Assembly: GCA_017511645.1 (NCBI GenBank)
Contig: JAFWJH010000004.1
Coordinates: forward strand, 25,737 to 89,736
Origin: Candidatus Saccharimonadota bacterium
GTDB taxonomy: Bacteria; Patescibacteriota; Saccharimonadia; Saccharimonadales; Saccharimonadaceae
Reading direction: 5' to 3'
Length of the DNA: 64,000 nucleotides
The notes beneath the pieces are model-generated. The model was not told the DNA's origin and did not search any database. It was given only the letters and a program-made list of their open reading frames with translations. Below, piece after piece: positions 49,712 to 58,509 of the stretch; the stretch's first letter is position 1; each line of letters begins with the position of its first letter. A program made the translations under genes and the position numbers.

Positions 49712-51016
49712 ATGAAAAAACTAAATACTTCTCCAATTTCTGGCATGCAGGAACTTCTTCCAGCAAAGCAGGCCATTTTTAACAATCTTAAAAACAAAAT
49801 TGCCGAAGTATATCATCGCCATGGTTATCTAGATATTGAGACTCCGTCTATCGAACGTACTGAAATTCTCCTTGCCAAAGCTGGCGGCGACACCGAAAAA
49901 CAGATTTACAAAGTCAACAAAACTGCCGAATCAGCCGATTGCGCCGATCAAGCTCTTCGTTTTGACCACACCGTACCACTAGCTCGCTACGTCGTAGAGC
50001 ACGAAAACGACCTCGCCTTCCCTTTTAAAGTCTCTCAAATCGGCCTGAGTTTTCGTGGCGAACGCGCCCAAAAAGGTCGCTTCCGCGAGTTTTATCAATG
50101 TGATATCGACATCATTGGTCGCCAAAATCTACCTATCGCCTACGATGCCGACATCCTAGCGACTTTAATCTCAACTTACAATTCTTTTGAGATCAAAACT
50201 CCTATCATTGCCCGCATCAACAACCGCAAAATCACTACCGGCCTACTAAACTTCCTAAATCTAAGCGAAAAATCTGCCGATATTTACAGTATTATCGACC
50301 ACGCCGAAAAAATCCCCGTTGAGAAAACTAACGAAGCCCTCCTAGAGATCGGCCTAAACGAAGACGATGTTAAGAAAATTCTCGCCTTCATCAACCTACA
50401 TGGCGAACGCTCTTTTGTTGTTAAAAATCTTAGTAATCTCGCCGTAACTGACGAAACTTTCCTCGCTGGCGTAGCCGAGCTCGACCAAGTCATGTATCTG
50501 CTCGAGTCTATGGGTCTATCCGAAAATATCTCCGCCGATATGAAAATCGTCCGCGGGCTAGATTATTACACCGGCACCGTATTCGAGTTCTTCCTACCCG
50601 AATACCGCGAGATTGGCTCGATGGGCGGCGGCGGGCGCTATGAAAACCTCACCGGTTATTTCACCGAGCAAAAGTTCCCTGGCGTCGGCGGCTCTATTGG
50701 CCTCACTCGCCTGTTCTACGTACTAAACGAATGTGGTCTATTGCCAGACGCTTCCGATAAAACTATCGACTATGCCATCGTCCCCATTTCCGAAAACGAA
50801 TATGACTACGCCTTTAATGTAGCAAGCAAACTTCAGGCCAAAGGTAGCAGTACTACCATCGTCCTTACTGACAAAAAACTCGGCGACAAAATCACCTACG
50901 CCGCTAAACTCGCCAAATACGGCATCGTCATCGGTGAGTCAGAAGCAAAGTCTAGCCACCTCACCGTCAAAGATTTTGATACCGGTAAGACTAGCGACTT
51001 AGACCTAGATGCGTAA
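49712..51016 (+). CDS. hisS: Histidyl-tRNA synthetase
   Basis: 434 residues. Class II motif 1 region near the start (GMQELLPAKQAIFNNLKNKIAEVYHRHGYLDIETPSIE), DHTVPLARYV, motif 2 FRGERAQKGRFREFYQCDIDIIG, the histidine-specific RGLDYYTGTVFEFF, and motif 3 GGSIGLTRL. C-terminal anticodon-binding domain present. Predicted leaderless. Its end overlaps the next gene by 8 bases. Confidence 0.96.
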   Translation: MKKLNTSPISGMQELLPAKQAIFNNLKNKIAEVYHRHGYLDIETPSIERTEILLAKAGGDTEKQIYKVNKTAESADCADQALRFDHTVPLARYVVEHENDLAFPFKVSQIGLSFRGERAQKGRFREFYQCDIDIIGRQNLPIAYDADILATLISTYNSFEIKTPIIARINNRKITTGLLNFLNLSEKSADIYSIIDHAEKIPVEKTNEALLEIGLNEDDVKKILAFINLHGERSFVVKNLSNLAVTDETFLAGVAELDQVMYLLESMGLSENISADMKIVRGLDYYTGTVFEFFLPEYREIGSMGGGGRYENLTGYFTEQKFPGVGGSIGLTRLFYVLNECGLLPDASDKTIDYAIVPISENEYDYAFNVASKLQAKGSSTTIVLTDKKLGDKITYAAKLAKYGIVIGESEAKSSHLTVKDFDTGKTSDLDLDA

Positions 51017-51560
51017 CCACATACTGTCACAGCATTTCTTACGCTCACCGCGCCTTGCTCTTATTTTAATCGGCCATTCAAATCTCAAAAAACGCGACAC
51101 TGTCGTCGAAATTGGCGCAGGGTCCGGCGTCATCACTAGCGCTCTAGCTCATCGTGTCAAACATGTTATCGCAATCGAACCTGACCACGACACCGCGAAT
51201 AAACTACGCGAAAATCTCAGGAAGCACAATATCGAAAATGTCGAGGTTATTGAACAAGATTTTTTAGATTACAGTCCACCATCTATTCCTTATAAAGTTT
51301 TTAGCAATCCGCCATTCCATCTTAGTTCCAAGATTGTTCATAAATTAATCGAAGCCAATAATCCGCCCGAAGCTTTTTATCTTATTCTTCAAAAACAATT
51401 CGCGCTAAAACTTTTAAATACCGATCGTCACTACACATCACAACTTGGCCTAAAATTAATTCAAAAATATCAAACCAAAATCCGCCTACCATTAAGACCT
51501 ACCGATTTCACTCCGCCACCAGCCGTACCAACTGTATTCTTCGAAGCTAAAAAGATTTAA
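51009..51560 (+). CDS. KsgA/Erm-family rRNA adenine methyltransferase-like protein
   Basis: 183 residues. It starts with SQHFLRSP, has SAM motif VVEIGAGSGVITSALA (32-47) and catalytic-type motif SNPPFHLSS (99-107, NPPF rather than NIPY), and DFTPPPAVPTVFF at the end. It is shorter than RsmA (also in this window) and lacks most of the C-terminal domain. Erm proteins methylate A2058 of 23S rRNA and give macrolide resistance; this could be a distant member or another rRNA/protein methyltransferase. Coupled to hisS by an 8-base overlap; converges on the ABC gene with a 4-base overlap. Confidence 0.75.
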   Translation: MRNHILSQHFLRSPRLALILIGHSNLKKRDTVVEIGAGSGVITSALAHRVKHVIAIEPDHDTANKLRENLRKHNIENVEVIEQDFLDYSPPSIPYKVFSNPPFHLSSKIVHKLIEANNPPEAFYLILQKQFALKLLNTDRHYTSQLGLKLIQKYQTKIRLPLRPTDFTPPPAVPTVFFEAKKI

Positions 51561-53329
51561 TTTTCATCCAAGAATGCACCTGATTGTCTAGACCACAATT
51601 TTTGATATTCGCCATCTTTCTTGAGTAACTCCTGGTGCGTACCCTGCTCTACGATTTTACCATCTTTTAATACCACGATTTTATCAAGCCCCGCCACTGT
51701 CGATAATCTATGTGCTACTACGATAGAAGTTCTACCTTCCATTAAATTCGCTAGAGCTTCCTGAATCAAGGCCTCGCTCTCTGAATCTAGCGCCGAAGTC
51801 GCCTCGTCTAGCACTAATATTGGCGCGTCCTTCAATATTGCCCGCGCTATTGCTATTCTCTGCCTTTGTCCACCCGATAACTTCACACCCCGTTCACCTA
51901 CCAGCGTATCGTAACCCTCCGGCAATTCCGCAATAAACTCATCTGCATTTGCTAGCCGTGCTGCCTCATAAACTTCCTCATCCGTAGCATCCGGCTTGCC
52001 ATAGGCAATATTCTCAAAAATTGAACGATGGAATAGCGATGACTCTTGCGGGACATAAGCAATGTTTTCACGTAAAGATTTTTGCGTTACATCACGAATA
52101 TCTTGGCCATCAACATAGATTCCACCACCCGTCACATCCGCAAACCTCAGCAGCAATTTTGTAAGCGTAGTCTTTCCAGAGCCAGAAACACCTACCAAGC
52201 CAAACCTCTGCCCGCCAGGAACAACTAGTTTAAAGTTATCAAACAAAGGATCTTTTTGTCCTTCGTGTCGAAAAGTAATATTATTGAAATCAATTACCGC
52301 ATCATTTATTTTTATCGGTTCATCAGTTTTGTCATCGATAATATACGGTAAATCTAGTATTTCTACCATTTCTTTAGCATTACCAAATGACCTATTTATC
52401 ACTCTCAACACATGATTGATGGTCCACACATTAGATAATAGCGAATTTGACAATGAATACAAAAATACCAAATTTGCAATAGTCAGGCCAAATAAATCAT
52501 GCCCCATCACGATTAATATCAGTAGACCCGCAAAAGTTATCATATTAACCGTATTCATCGATAAGTTTCGCCAAAACGACACCTTTGCCACATTAATAGT
52601 CGCCCGCTTGGTACGATTAGTCGCTTTACTAAATCTTGCTCCCTCAAGCGCCTCATGCGCATAAGATTTTACCGACATTTCATTTGTAATCGCATCCGCC
52701 AATTGCCCAGTTTGTTTATTTTCCGCCTCAGCCAATTTTTCATCTACATAGCGCGTCTTATAGTACGTCACTATTGCTACGGTCATATAAGTAATCGCGT
52801 ATACCGCAAGAATCGCCGCAAAAGGCAGACAAACTACTGCTGCCACGCCAATTGAATATATTACGGTCAAAATTAGTGGATAAATATCCCACACAAAATT
52901 AGATTTAAGATCAATAAACGCACTTGGCAACTTATTTGCCGCGCTAGTTAATGACCCCGAAAATCGATTACTATGAAAAGTCATTGATTGATTTATTACG
53001 GCTGTAAAAGCCAACTTCGACAAATATTCACCACATTTTGCATCTAGTGACCAATCTAGCCAATCTATAGCTCTAATTACAATTAAATTATTTGCCGCTG
53101 CTGGTAAAATAGTCAAAAGCAAAATACCAACATAATTATTTATCTCAAAATCACCGTCTGATAATTTACCGACAATTTCCGATGTGCCATACGGGACTAC
53201 TACATTAGATATAAAAATCCACGCTGGCACCAAAAATAGCACCAAGATCGTCCTAGTCTTTTGCTGCATCAACGCCTGCCAAAAATAATGCAACGTCCTC
53301 TTAATATTACCGGTCTTTTTTTGTTTCAT
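51557..53329 (-). CDS. ABC exporter, fused membrane and ATPase domains
   Basis: 590 residues: a six-helix transmembrane domain (about 20-320) and a C-terminal ATPase. Walker A VGVSGSGKTTLTKLLLRF, Q-loop YVPQESSLFHRSIFENIAYG, signature LSGGQRQRIAIARAIL, Walker B APILVLDEATSALDSES and H-loop VVAHRLST. A homodimeric exporter of the MsbA/multidrug type; substrate unknown. Predicted leaderless, sharing a 20-bp palindrome with glyS. Close packing next to the Erm-like gene does not prove a joint role. Confidence 0.92.
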   Translation of the reverse strand: MKQKKTGNIKRTLHYFWQALMQQKTRTILVLFLVPAWIFISNVVVPYGTSEIVGKLSDGDFEINNYVGILLLTILPAAANNLIVIRAIDWLDWSLDAKCGEYLSKLAFTAVINQSMTFHSNRFSGSLTSAANKLPSAFIDLKSNFVWDIYPLILTVIYSIGVAAVVCLPFAAILAVYAITYMTVAIVTYYKTRYVDEKLAEAENKQTGQLADAITNEMSVKSYAHEALEGARFSKATNRTKRATINVAKVSFWRNLSMNTVNMITFAGLLILIVMGHDLFGLTIANLVFLYSLSNSLLSNVWTINHVLRVINRSFGNAKEMVEILDLPYIIDDKTDEPIKINDAVIDFNNITFRHEGQKDPLFDNFKLVVPGGQRFGLVGVSGSGKTTLTKLLLRFADVTGGGIYVDGQDIRDVTQKSLRENIAYVPQESSLFHRSIFENIAYGKPDATDEEVYEAARLANADEFIAELPEGYDTLVGERGVKLSGGQRQRIAIARAILKDAPILVLDEATSALDSESEALIQEALANLMEGRTSIVVAHRLSTVAGLDKIVVLKDGKIVEQGTHQELLKKDGEYQKLWSRQSGAFLDEN

Positions 53330-53346
53330 GCTATAATTGTAGCATG
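53327..53346. promoter_or_regulatory. 20-bp palindrome with two start codons and two -10 boxes
   Basis: CATGCTATAATTGTAGCATG. The forward TATAAT (53332-53337) and reverse TACAAT (53336-53341) overlap by 2 bp. The ABC start (53329) and glyS start (53344) are at its two ends, each 6 bases from its -10 box. Confidence 0.8.
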
Positions 53347-54666
53347 AATAAATTAGAAAATATTGTAAGTTTATGCAAACGTCGCGGTTTTATTTTTCCG
53401 GGGTCCGACGTCTATGGCGGCATGGCCGGTACATGGGATTTTGGCCCACTTGGCGTCACCCTCAAGAAAAAAATCATGGACGAATGGTGGAAATATTTCG
53501 TCGAGCAGCGTGATGATATGTATGGTATCGACGCTGCCATCCTGATGAACCCCAAAACTTGGCTTGCTTCTGGTCACCTCGACACTTTTGCCGACCCACT
53601 CGTAGAATGCAAAGAATGCAAATCCCGTTTTCGTGCCGACAAAATTGCCGACGGCATTTCTGAGTCCGTCACTACCGAAGAATTTCTCGCCACCCATACC
53701 AAATGCCCCGTTTGCGGCAAAGAAAATTGGGGGGCAATTCGCAAGTTCAACATGATGTTTGCTACCAAAGTTGGCGCCGTAGACGACGACAGTGCTACCG
53801 CCTATCTCCGCCCCGAAACTGCGCAAGGCATCTTTACCAATTACAAAAATGTCGTGGATACTATTTACCCAAATCTTCCTTTTGGTCTCGCTCAGCAAGG
53901 TAAAGCCTTTCGTAACGAAATCAGTCCACGCGACTTTATCCTTCGTGACCGCGAATGTTCGCAAATGGAAATCGAATATTTCGTTGCGCCTAGTACCTGG
54001 GAAGAAAACTTCGAAAAAATGCGCGCTCTTCAGCACGATTTTCTCGAAAATGTCATGGGGCTTTCAAAGGACAAAATCCACGAATACGAAGTTCCAGCAT
54101 CCGATCGCGCCCATTATTCCAAGCGTACTATTGATTTTATGTTCGACTATCCTAATGGTGAGGAAGAACTTATGGGCCTAGCCTATCGCACTGATTTCGA
54201 TCTCCAAAATATCGCTCGCGAATCTGGCAAATCTATGGAATATCGTGACAAAATCACTAATGAGACATTTGTCCCACACGTCATCGAGCCGTCTATCGGC
54301 GTCGAGCGTCTCTTCCTCGCTATACTCTCCAATGCCTACACCGAAGAAGAAATCAATGGCGACAAACGTATCGTCTTAAAACTTCCCGAAAATTTAGCCC
54401 CCTATAAGTTTTGTGTTTCACCACTCCTTAAAAACAAACCCGAGTTAGTCGAAAAAGCCAAAGAAGTATTTGATAAATTGCGTACAAAATACATCAACGT
54501 CACGTGGGATGATTCCGGCAATATCGGCAAACGCTACCGCAAACAAGACGAAATCGGCACACCAAAATGTATCGTTATAGATTTTGACACATTGGAAGAC
54601 GACACCGTTACCGTTCGTGATCGCGATACCACCGAACAGGTTAGGGTAACTATTGCTGACATATAA
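53344..54666 (+). CDS. glyS: Glycyl-tRNA synthetase, single-chain dimeric type
   Basis: 440 residues, class II, the alpha2 type (not the alpha/beta GlyQ-GlyS type). LCKRRGFIFPGSDVYGGMAGTWDFGPLGV at the start, a Cys pair region (CKECKSRF, CPVCGKENW), RPETAQGIFTNYKNV, FRNEISPRDFILRDRECSQMEIEYF (motif 2), and EPSIGVERLFLAIL (motif 3). C-terminal anticodon domain present. Predicted leaderless. Confidence 0.95.
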   Translation: MNKLENIVSLCKRRGFIFPGSDVYGGMAGTWDFGPLGVTLKKKIMDEWWKYFVEQRDDMYGIDAAILMNPKTWLASGHLDTFADPLVECKECKSRFRADKIADGISESVTTEEFLATHTKCPVCGKENWGAIRKFNMMFATKVGAVDDDSATAYLRPETAQGIFTNYKNVVDTIYPNLPFGLAQQGKAFRNEISPRDFILRDRECSQMEIEYFVAPSTWEENFEKMRALQHDFLENVMGLSKDKIHEYEVPASDRAHYSKRTIDFMFDYPNGEEELMGLAYRTDFDLQNIARESGKSMEYRDKITNETFVPHVIEPSIGVERLFLAILSNAYTEEEINGDKRIVLKLPENLAPYKFCVSPLLKNKPELVEKAKEVFDKLRTKYINVTWDDSGNIGKRYRKQDEIGTPKCIVIDFDTLEDDTVTVRDRDTTEQVRVTIADI

Positions 54667-54676
54667 TCCCTTATGC

Positions 54677-54682
54677 TATAAT
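54677..54682 (+). promoter_or_regulatory. Extended -10 promoter of the 158-aa gene
   Basis: TGC-TATAAT, 23 bases before the ATG, with AAGGAG (54695-54700). Confidence 0.65.
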
Positions 54683-54705
54683 ATATATTATAACAAGGAG
54701 ATATT

Positions 54706-55182
54706 ATGGCCGAAAAAGCTAAGAAAAGTAATAAAAACTTAATCATCGGCATCTGCGCTGCCGTCGTAGCAGTAGTAGTTATTGTCGTTGCCGCTATCCT
54801 TGCTACTAGAGGCGGTACAACCAAGATCGACGATTCATATTTCGTAACAGATGACACTAAATATGTCGTTGCTATGGATGGCGACGAAGAAGAAGGGTCC
54901 GCGACCAAAGTTTACTATGTCTTCAACCACTCCGGCGACAAAATCACTGGCGCAGCCATGTATGCCGAATTCGAAAACGAAGATGCAGCCAAAGCTGCTT
55001 TTGAAGAATACAAAACCGAAAATGAAGACACAACAAATGTGTCCGTTAATGGTAAATATTTCATTATCAAGTCCGAGGCTAATGAGTTCGAAGATTACAC
55101 ACTAGAAGATATTAAGTCCATCTACGAATACGAAGACGAAGATGAAGACTACGTAGAAGTAGACGAATACAACGAAGAATAA
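54706..55182 (+). CDS. Single-pass membrane protein with acidic exposed domain
   Basis: 158 residues. A short basic N-terminus (MAEKAKKSNKN), a transmembrane helix (about 12-34), and an acidic domain of about 110 residues, with YYVFNHSGDKITGAAMYAEFENEDAAKAAFEEYK, ending in Glu/Asp/Tyr repeats. The domain is predicted outside. No family recognised. A terminator follows. Confidence 0.7.
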   Translation: MAEKAKKSNKNLIIGICAAVVAVVVIVVAAILATRGGTTKIDDSYFVTDDTKYVVAMDGDEEEGSATKVYYVFNHSGDKITGAAMYAEFENEDAAKAAFEEYKTENEDTTNVSVNGKYFIIKSEANEFEDYTLEDIKSIYEYEDEDEDYVEVDEYNEE

Positions 55183-55198
55183 ATACCTTCTCACAAAA

Positions 55199-55229
55199 AT
55201 CTCCCCGCTTGAATCGGGGAGATTTTTTA
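55199..55229 (+). terminator. Terminator between convergent genes
   Basis: AAATCTCCCCG and CGGGGAGATTT around CTTGAAT, with T-rich tail. Confidence 0.85.
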
Positions 55230-55238
55230 TACTATATA

Positions 55239-55775
55239 TTATTTATGCGCCACGTTAAAACGTTCAATAGAAGCTTTGATTACTTCCTTTGCCGCATCAA
55301 CACCTTCAAAAGCTTTTACCTCTGTAGTGCCAGGCTTCTTCAAATCTTTGTAATGATTAAAATGGAACTCAATTTGTTTAATAAGTTGTTCTGGTAAATC
55401 TTCCAAAGCATTATAAGCATCACCATTATTGCGGTCATCTGCTGGCACACAAATAATCTTATCGTCAACTTCACCACCATCCACAAACTTCATTACGCCA
55501 AGTATCTTAGCTTTCATCCAAATACCAGTCGTCAGTGGCTGGTCTGTAATCATTAATACATCTAGCTCGTCACCATCTTCGTCAATCGTCTGCGGAATAA
55601 ATCCATAGTTGCAGGGCTTCGCAAAAGCCATTGGCTCTACCCGGTCCAACATAAAGCAAGCATGCTCACGATCCCACTCAATTTTATGATTTGAGCCTGT
55701 CGGGATTTCGATCACTACATTTAACTCGCCATTTTCGTAATCACCTGGCGTCAAAACTTTATTAAAATCTGCCAT
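55239..55775 (-). CDS. ppa: Inorganic pyrophosphatase
   Basis: 178 residues, the soluble family I enzyme. Signature DEDGDELDVLMI with metal-binding aspartates; VVIEIPTGSNHKIEWD, CNYGFIPQTI and VPADDRNNGD. It hydrolyses pyrophosphate in the cytoplasm. AAGGAGA precedes the ATG; TGG-TATAAT at 55800-55805 is its -10 box and overlaps the recO stop region. Confidence 0.96.
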   Translation of the reverse strand: MADFNKVLTPGDYENGELNVVIEIPTGSNHKIEWDREHACFMLDRVEPMAFAKPCNYGFIPQTIDEDGDELDVLMITDQPLTTGIWMKAKILGVMKFVDGGEVDDKIICVPADDRNNGDAYNALEDLPEQLIKQIEFHFNHYKDLKKPGTTEVKAFEGVDAAKEVIKASIERFNVAHK

Positions 55776-55800
55776 TTTATCTCCTTATTTTATATTTATA

Positions 55801-56484
55801 TTATACCACCGACTGAGCCAATCGTAAAACTGGTATCATCATCCTGTCGTTCAGTTTTACTCTCTGTACTACGACCAAATCACTGCTTACCATTAATCTT
55901 AAGAGCTTAATTTCATCCGCCCCATATTCACCATTTATGTCAGTTACAAATACCATTTCCATATTATCCCAACTATATTTTTTATCCACTGCTAATCTTT
56001 CACCATTAAGATCACGGTATAAATTAATTTCTTCTCCCATTGCTTTTTTAAGATTTAACAAAAACCAAGCCTTTACTATATCCAGATTTACATTTTGGTT
56101 TAATGCCGCAAGGCTTTGATCTACCATTTTAAAATAGTCTGGACTATCCGAGCTTTCTGCCACCTTACTCACTTTTTTCAGAACCATCGCCGCAAGTTCC
56201 ATCTTATCAAAATCTTTCACAATCTCACTATAATGTCTTACCATCTTCGCACCAGTCACCACGCTAAAATCACTCTTGCCTTTGTGTAAATTAAAATCTA
56301 TCAGCGTAAACATTTCTATATTGCCGGCCAACTTTGATTTTTCTTTGCGCACACCTTTTGCAATCGCCGATATCTTGCCATCCTTTGTCAAAATATTTAA
56401 GATCCTATCCGCTTCGCCATAATTAACGCGGCGCAGAACGTATCCCAAAGTCCGAATGTCCTTATTTTGTATACTCTTTGACAT
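55801..56484 (-). CDS. recO: DNA repair protein RecO
   Basis: 227 residues. N-terminal OB fold: TLGYVLRRVNYGEADRILNILTKDGKISAIAKGVRKEKSKLAGNIEMFTLIDFNLHKGK. A helical C-terminal domain follows, without the zinc cysteines of many RecO. It works with RecF/RecR in loading RecA. Its start overlaps the response regulator by 23 bases, so it belongs to the kinase-regulator operon. Confidence 0.85.
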   Translation of the reverse strand: MSKSIQNKDIRTLGYVLRRVNYGEADRILNILTKDGKISAIAKGVRKEKSKLAGNIEMFTLIDFNLHKGKSDFSVVTGAKMVRHYSEIVKDFDKMELAAMVLKKVSKVAESSDSPDYFKMVDQSLAALNQNVNLDIVKAWFLLNLKKAMGEEINLYRDLNGERLAVDKKYSWDNMEMVFVTDINGEYGADEIKLLRLMVSSDLVVVQRVKLNDRMMIPVLRLAQSVV

Positions 56485-56809
56485 AACTTTTAATTTCCTT
56501 CGGATTCATCGTATCTTTGTTTAATACCCCCACCACACCATATGCCGATAAATCTTTTTTATCAAAATCTAAAGACGACACTATAATTACCGGTATTTTT
56601 GCCGTATCCTCATAAGATACTAATTCATTCAAAAAGGTAAATCCGTCTGGCCCGTCAAGCAGTATATCCAAAAATATCAATTCCGGCACTACGCCTGATG
56701 TAATTTCTTGCATCGCCTCAATTGCATTAGTAAAAATCCGAACTTTTACACCGGCTGCTCTGGCAATACATTCCGCCATTATTTCATCATCATCAATCAC
56801 AAAAATCAT
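56462..56809 (-). CDS. Single-domain response regulator
   Basis: 115 residues, only a receiver domain. Acidic pocket DDDE (6-9), phosphoacceptor Asp48 (LIFLDILLDGPDG), Ser78 and Lys98 in the usual places. No output domain, so it must signal through a partner. Its start overlaps the kinase stop (4 bases). Overlap with recO downstream is unusual company. Confidence 0.88.
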   Translation of the reverse strand: MIFVIDDDEIMAECIARAAGVKVRIFTNAIEAMQEITSGVVPELIFLDILLDGPDGFTFLNELVSYEDTAKIPVIIVSSLDFDKKDLSAYGVVGVLNKDTMNPKEIKSYVKEYTK

Positions 56810-57489
56810 TCAAACAAACTCGCTTGTCTAGAAATTGGCAATTCTACATAGAAACTTGTACCATCATGATGCCGTACCGCACCTACGCCAGCATTCATAT
56901 AACGCGAAAACTTCGACGCAATATATAGACCCAGACCCGATGATCCTGGTCGCATCGCAATCGAAGTCGGCTTCGCCACAAATCCCCGCTTCATCTCACG
57001 CCACACATCTATTGGCAAAGATGGGCCATAATCTCGTATAATTACTTTTACTTTATCACGCACATCACGCACAATTAGTTCTGCTCGCGTCTCATCACCC
57101 GAATAGTGCATTGCATTAAGTAGAAAATTATAAATTACACTATATAATAAATCTCGATTCGCCGTCACTAAACGCGAACGATTTGTATATTTAATATACA
57201 AATCTCGCCGATTATAATGAAACAGATATTCCAGTTCACGCGATACCGCATCACATACTTCTCGCACCGCTACCGGCTCCATCGTAAATAATCCATCTTC
57301 GAGCCGTCGGATTTTCGCAAGATCATTTACCTGCTTAATTGCCCTTTCCGAAACACTTATCATCTCCGACCTAATATGCTCACCTTTCACATCCATTTCG
57401 TCAAAAGATAGCGCGAGTTGCCTCAGTACCGCAAGTGGAGCCTTCAGCTCATGCGCCGCCACCAAAATACCATCGACCTCCTTCTCCAT
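56806..57489 (-). CDS. Soluble histidine kinase without sensor domain
   Basis: 227 residues. The HisKA helix is at the very start with phospho-acceptor His13 (AAHELKAPLAVLRQ). The ATPase domain has N-box SVIYNFLLNAMHYS, RDYGPSLP (D-box) and GSSGLGLYIASKF. No membrane helix or sensor region, so input must come from another protein. Predicted leaderless: TATAAT ends 6 bases before the ATG. First gene of the operon with the receiver protein and recO. Confidence 0.88.
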   Translation of the reverse strand: MEKEVDGILVAAHELKAPLAVLRQLALSFDEMDVKGEHIRSEMISVSERAIKQVNDLAKIRRLEDGLFTMEPVAVREVCDAVSRELEYLFHYNRRDLYIKYTNRSRLVTANRDLLYSVIYNFLLNAMHYSGDETRAELIVRDVRDKVKVIIRDYGPSLPIDVWREMKRGFVAKPTSIAMRPGSSGLGLYIASKFSRYMNAGVGAVRHHDGTSFYVELPISRQASLFE

Positions 57490-57495
57490 GCCACC

Positions 57496-57501
57496 ATTAT
57501 A
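57496..57501 (-). promoter_or_regulatory. Leaderless promoter of the kinase-regulator-recO operon
   Basis: Reverse strand TGA-TATAAT, 6 bases before the ATG at 57489. Confidence 0.7.
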
Positions 57502-57513
57502 TCACTTTTTAGA

Positions 57514-58296
57514 TTAGGCGTTAAACTCTACAGTAGTCAACAATTTATCAAAATCTTCTTGGAACAATACACTATCAGTTTGCAAGATCGCAGTCTTGTC
57601 GCGAATCTTAAATATCACAATAATCCCATTAAGCTCTGTATTTGGGATCTTGCCAGTATAACGATTTGCTGTAATCGCACTACCGTCTTCTGTCTTACCA
57701 ATCGTCACCGACTCCACTGTAAGCCCAGAATCTTTCCTGTCCATCGCTTTTTGATACTCCGCCACTACATCATCAAAACTTTTATTACGAATCGTCACCC
57801 TTAACGCATTAATAGTTTCCTTACCAACTGCATCTACCTGAATAGGATTGAAATAAGCGTTAAAATCGCCGCCATTCGTTGCTGCCGCCGCTACGTATAC
57901 ACTCCAAGTCTTAGGATATTCAAAAGTCAACTGACCATAATCCGCCGGACCCGAAAAAGTTTTGTACGGATATTTTTCTCGCTCCAAGAACTCCGCCTCC
58001 ATTTTTGTAGCCTGCTCATCTCTTGCTTCAGCCGCCGCTACACTAATTTGCCCCTCCACGTCCGTCTGTATATCCTTATACTGTACAAACATCCAAATAA
58101 ATAGCCCAATAAAAGCTACCGCAATCAACGACACTATTATTATGGCGATTGTCTTAACCAACCCTGCTACATCCTTTTTCTTTTCTGGCACCATTTGCAC
58201 TTGTTGCACCATCGGCATACCCGGCATCACCTGAGCCGATTGCATCGGTGGCATAGATTGCACCGGCTGCACTGGTGGAATTTGTCCATTATCCAT
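57514..58296 (-). CDS. Single-pass membrane protein with Met/Pro-rich N-terminus
   Basis: 260 residues. A Pro/Gln/Met-rich N-terminal 37 residues, transmembrane helix (about 47-70), a short coil (76-105), and a globular domain (about 110-260, YGQLTFEYPKTWSVYV) that resembles the PsbP-like fold of other bacterial membrane proteins. Function unknown. Predicted leaderless. Confidence 0.7.
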   Translation of the reverse strand: MDNGQIPPVQPVQSMPPMQSAQVMPGMPMVQQVQMVPEKKKDVAGLVKTIAIIIVSLIAVAFIGLFIWMFVQYKDIQTDVEGQISVAAAEARDEQATKMEAEFLEREKYPYKTFSGPADYGQLTFEYPKTWSVYVAAAATNGGDFNAYFNPIQVDAVGKETINALRVTIRNKSFDDVVAEYQKAMDRKDSGLTVESVTIGKTEDGSAITANRYTGKIPNTELNGIIVIFKIRDKTAILQTDSVLFQEDFDKLLTTVEFNA

Positions 58297-58302
58297 AAGC
58301 TT

Positions 58303-58308
58303 ATTATA
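58303..58308 (-). promoter_or_regulatory. Leaderless promoter of the 260-aa gene
   Basis: Reverse strand TGG-TATAAT, 6 bases before the ATG at 58296. Confidence 0.7.
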
Positions 58309-58311
58309 CCA

Positions 58312-58509
58312 CTATTTGGTAAAATCTTCATCTAATATTTCAATTTCGTTTTTTAAATCATCTAAATCTTTTTGCAATTCTTTTGCCAAAGCTATTGCCG
58401 ACTTATATTTTTCTACTGCCTTATCCAACTCAAACTCATCCGAATAAAACCATTCTTTAGCTTTTTCTAATTCTTCAAACTTTTGGTTTAGACTTTTATT
58501 TTCGCTCAT
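58312..58509 (-). CDS. xseB: Exodeoxyribonuclease VII small subunit
   Basis: 65 residues, helical: FEELEKAKEWFYSDEFELDKAVEKYKSAIALAKELQKDL matches the XseB pattern. Overlaps the xseA stop by 14 bases, so translation is coupled. Forms a multimeric nuclease with XseA. Confidence 0.85.
   Translation of the reverse strand: MSENKSLNQKFEELEKAKEWFYSDEFELDKAVEKYKSAIALAKELQKDLDDLKNEIEILDEDFTK

Noticed and set aside
53371..54036. Minus-strand 221-aa ORF inside glyS
   Set aside because: Full-length glyS with class II motifs occupies the other strand; the reverse frame is open because of codon bias.
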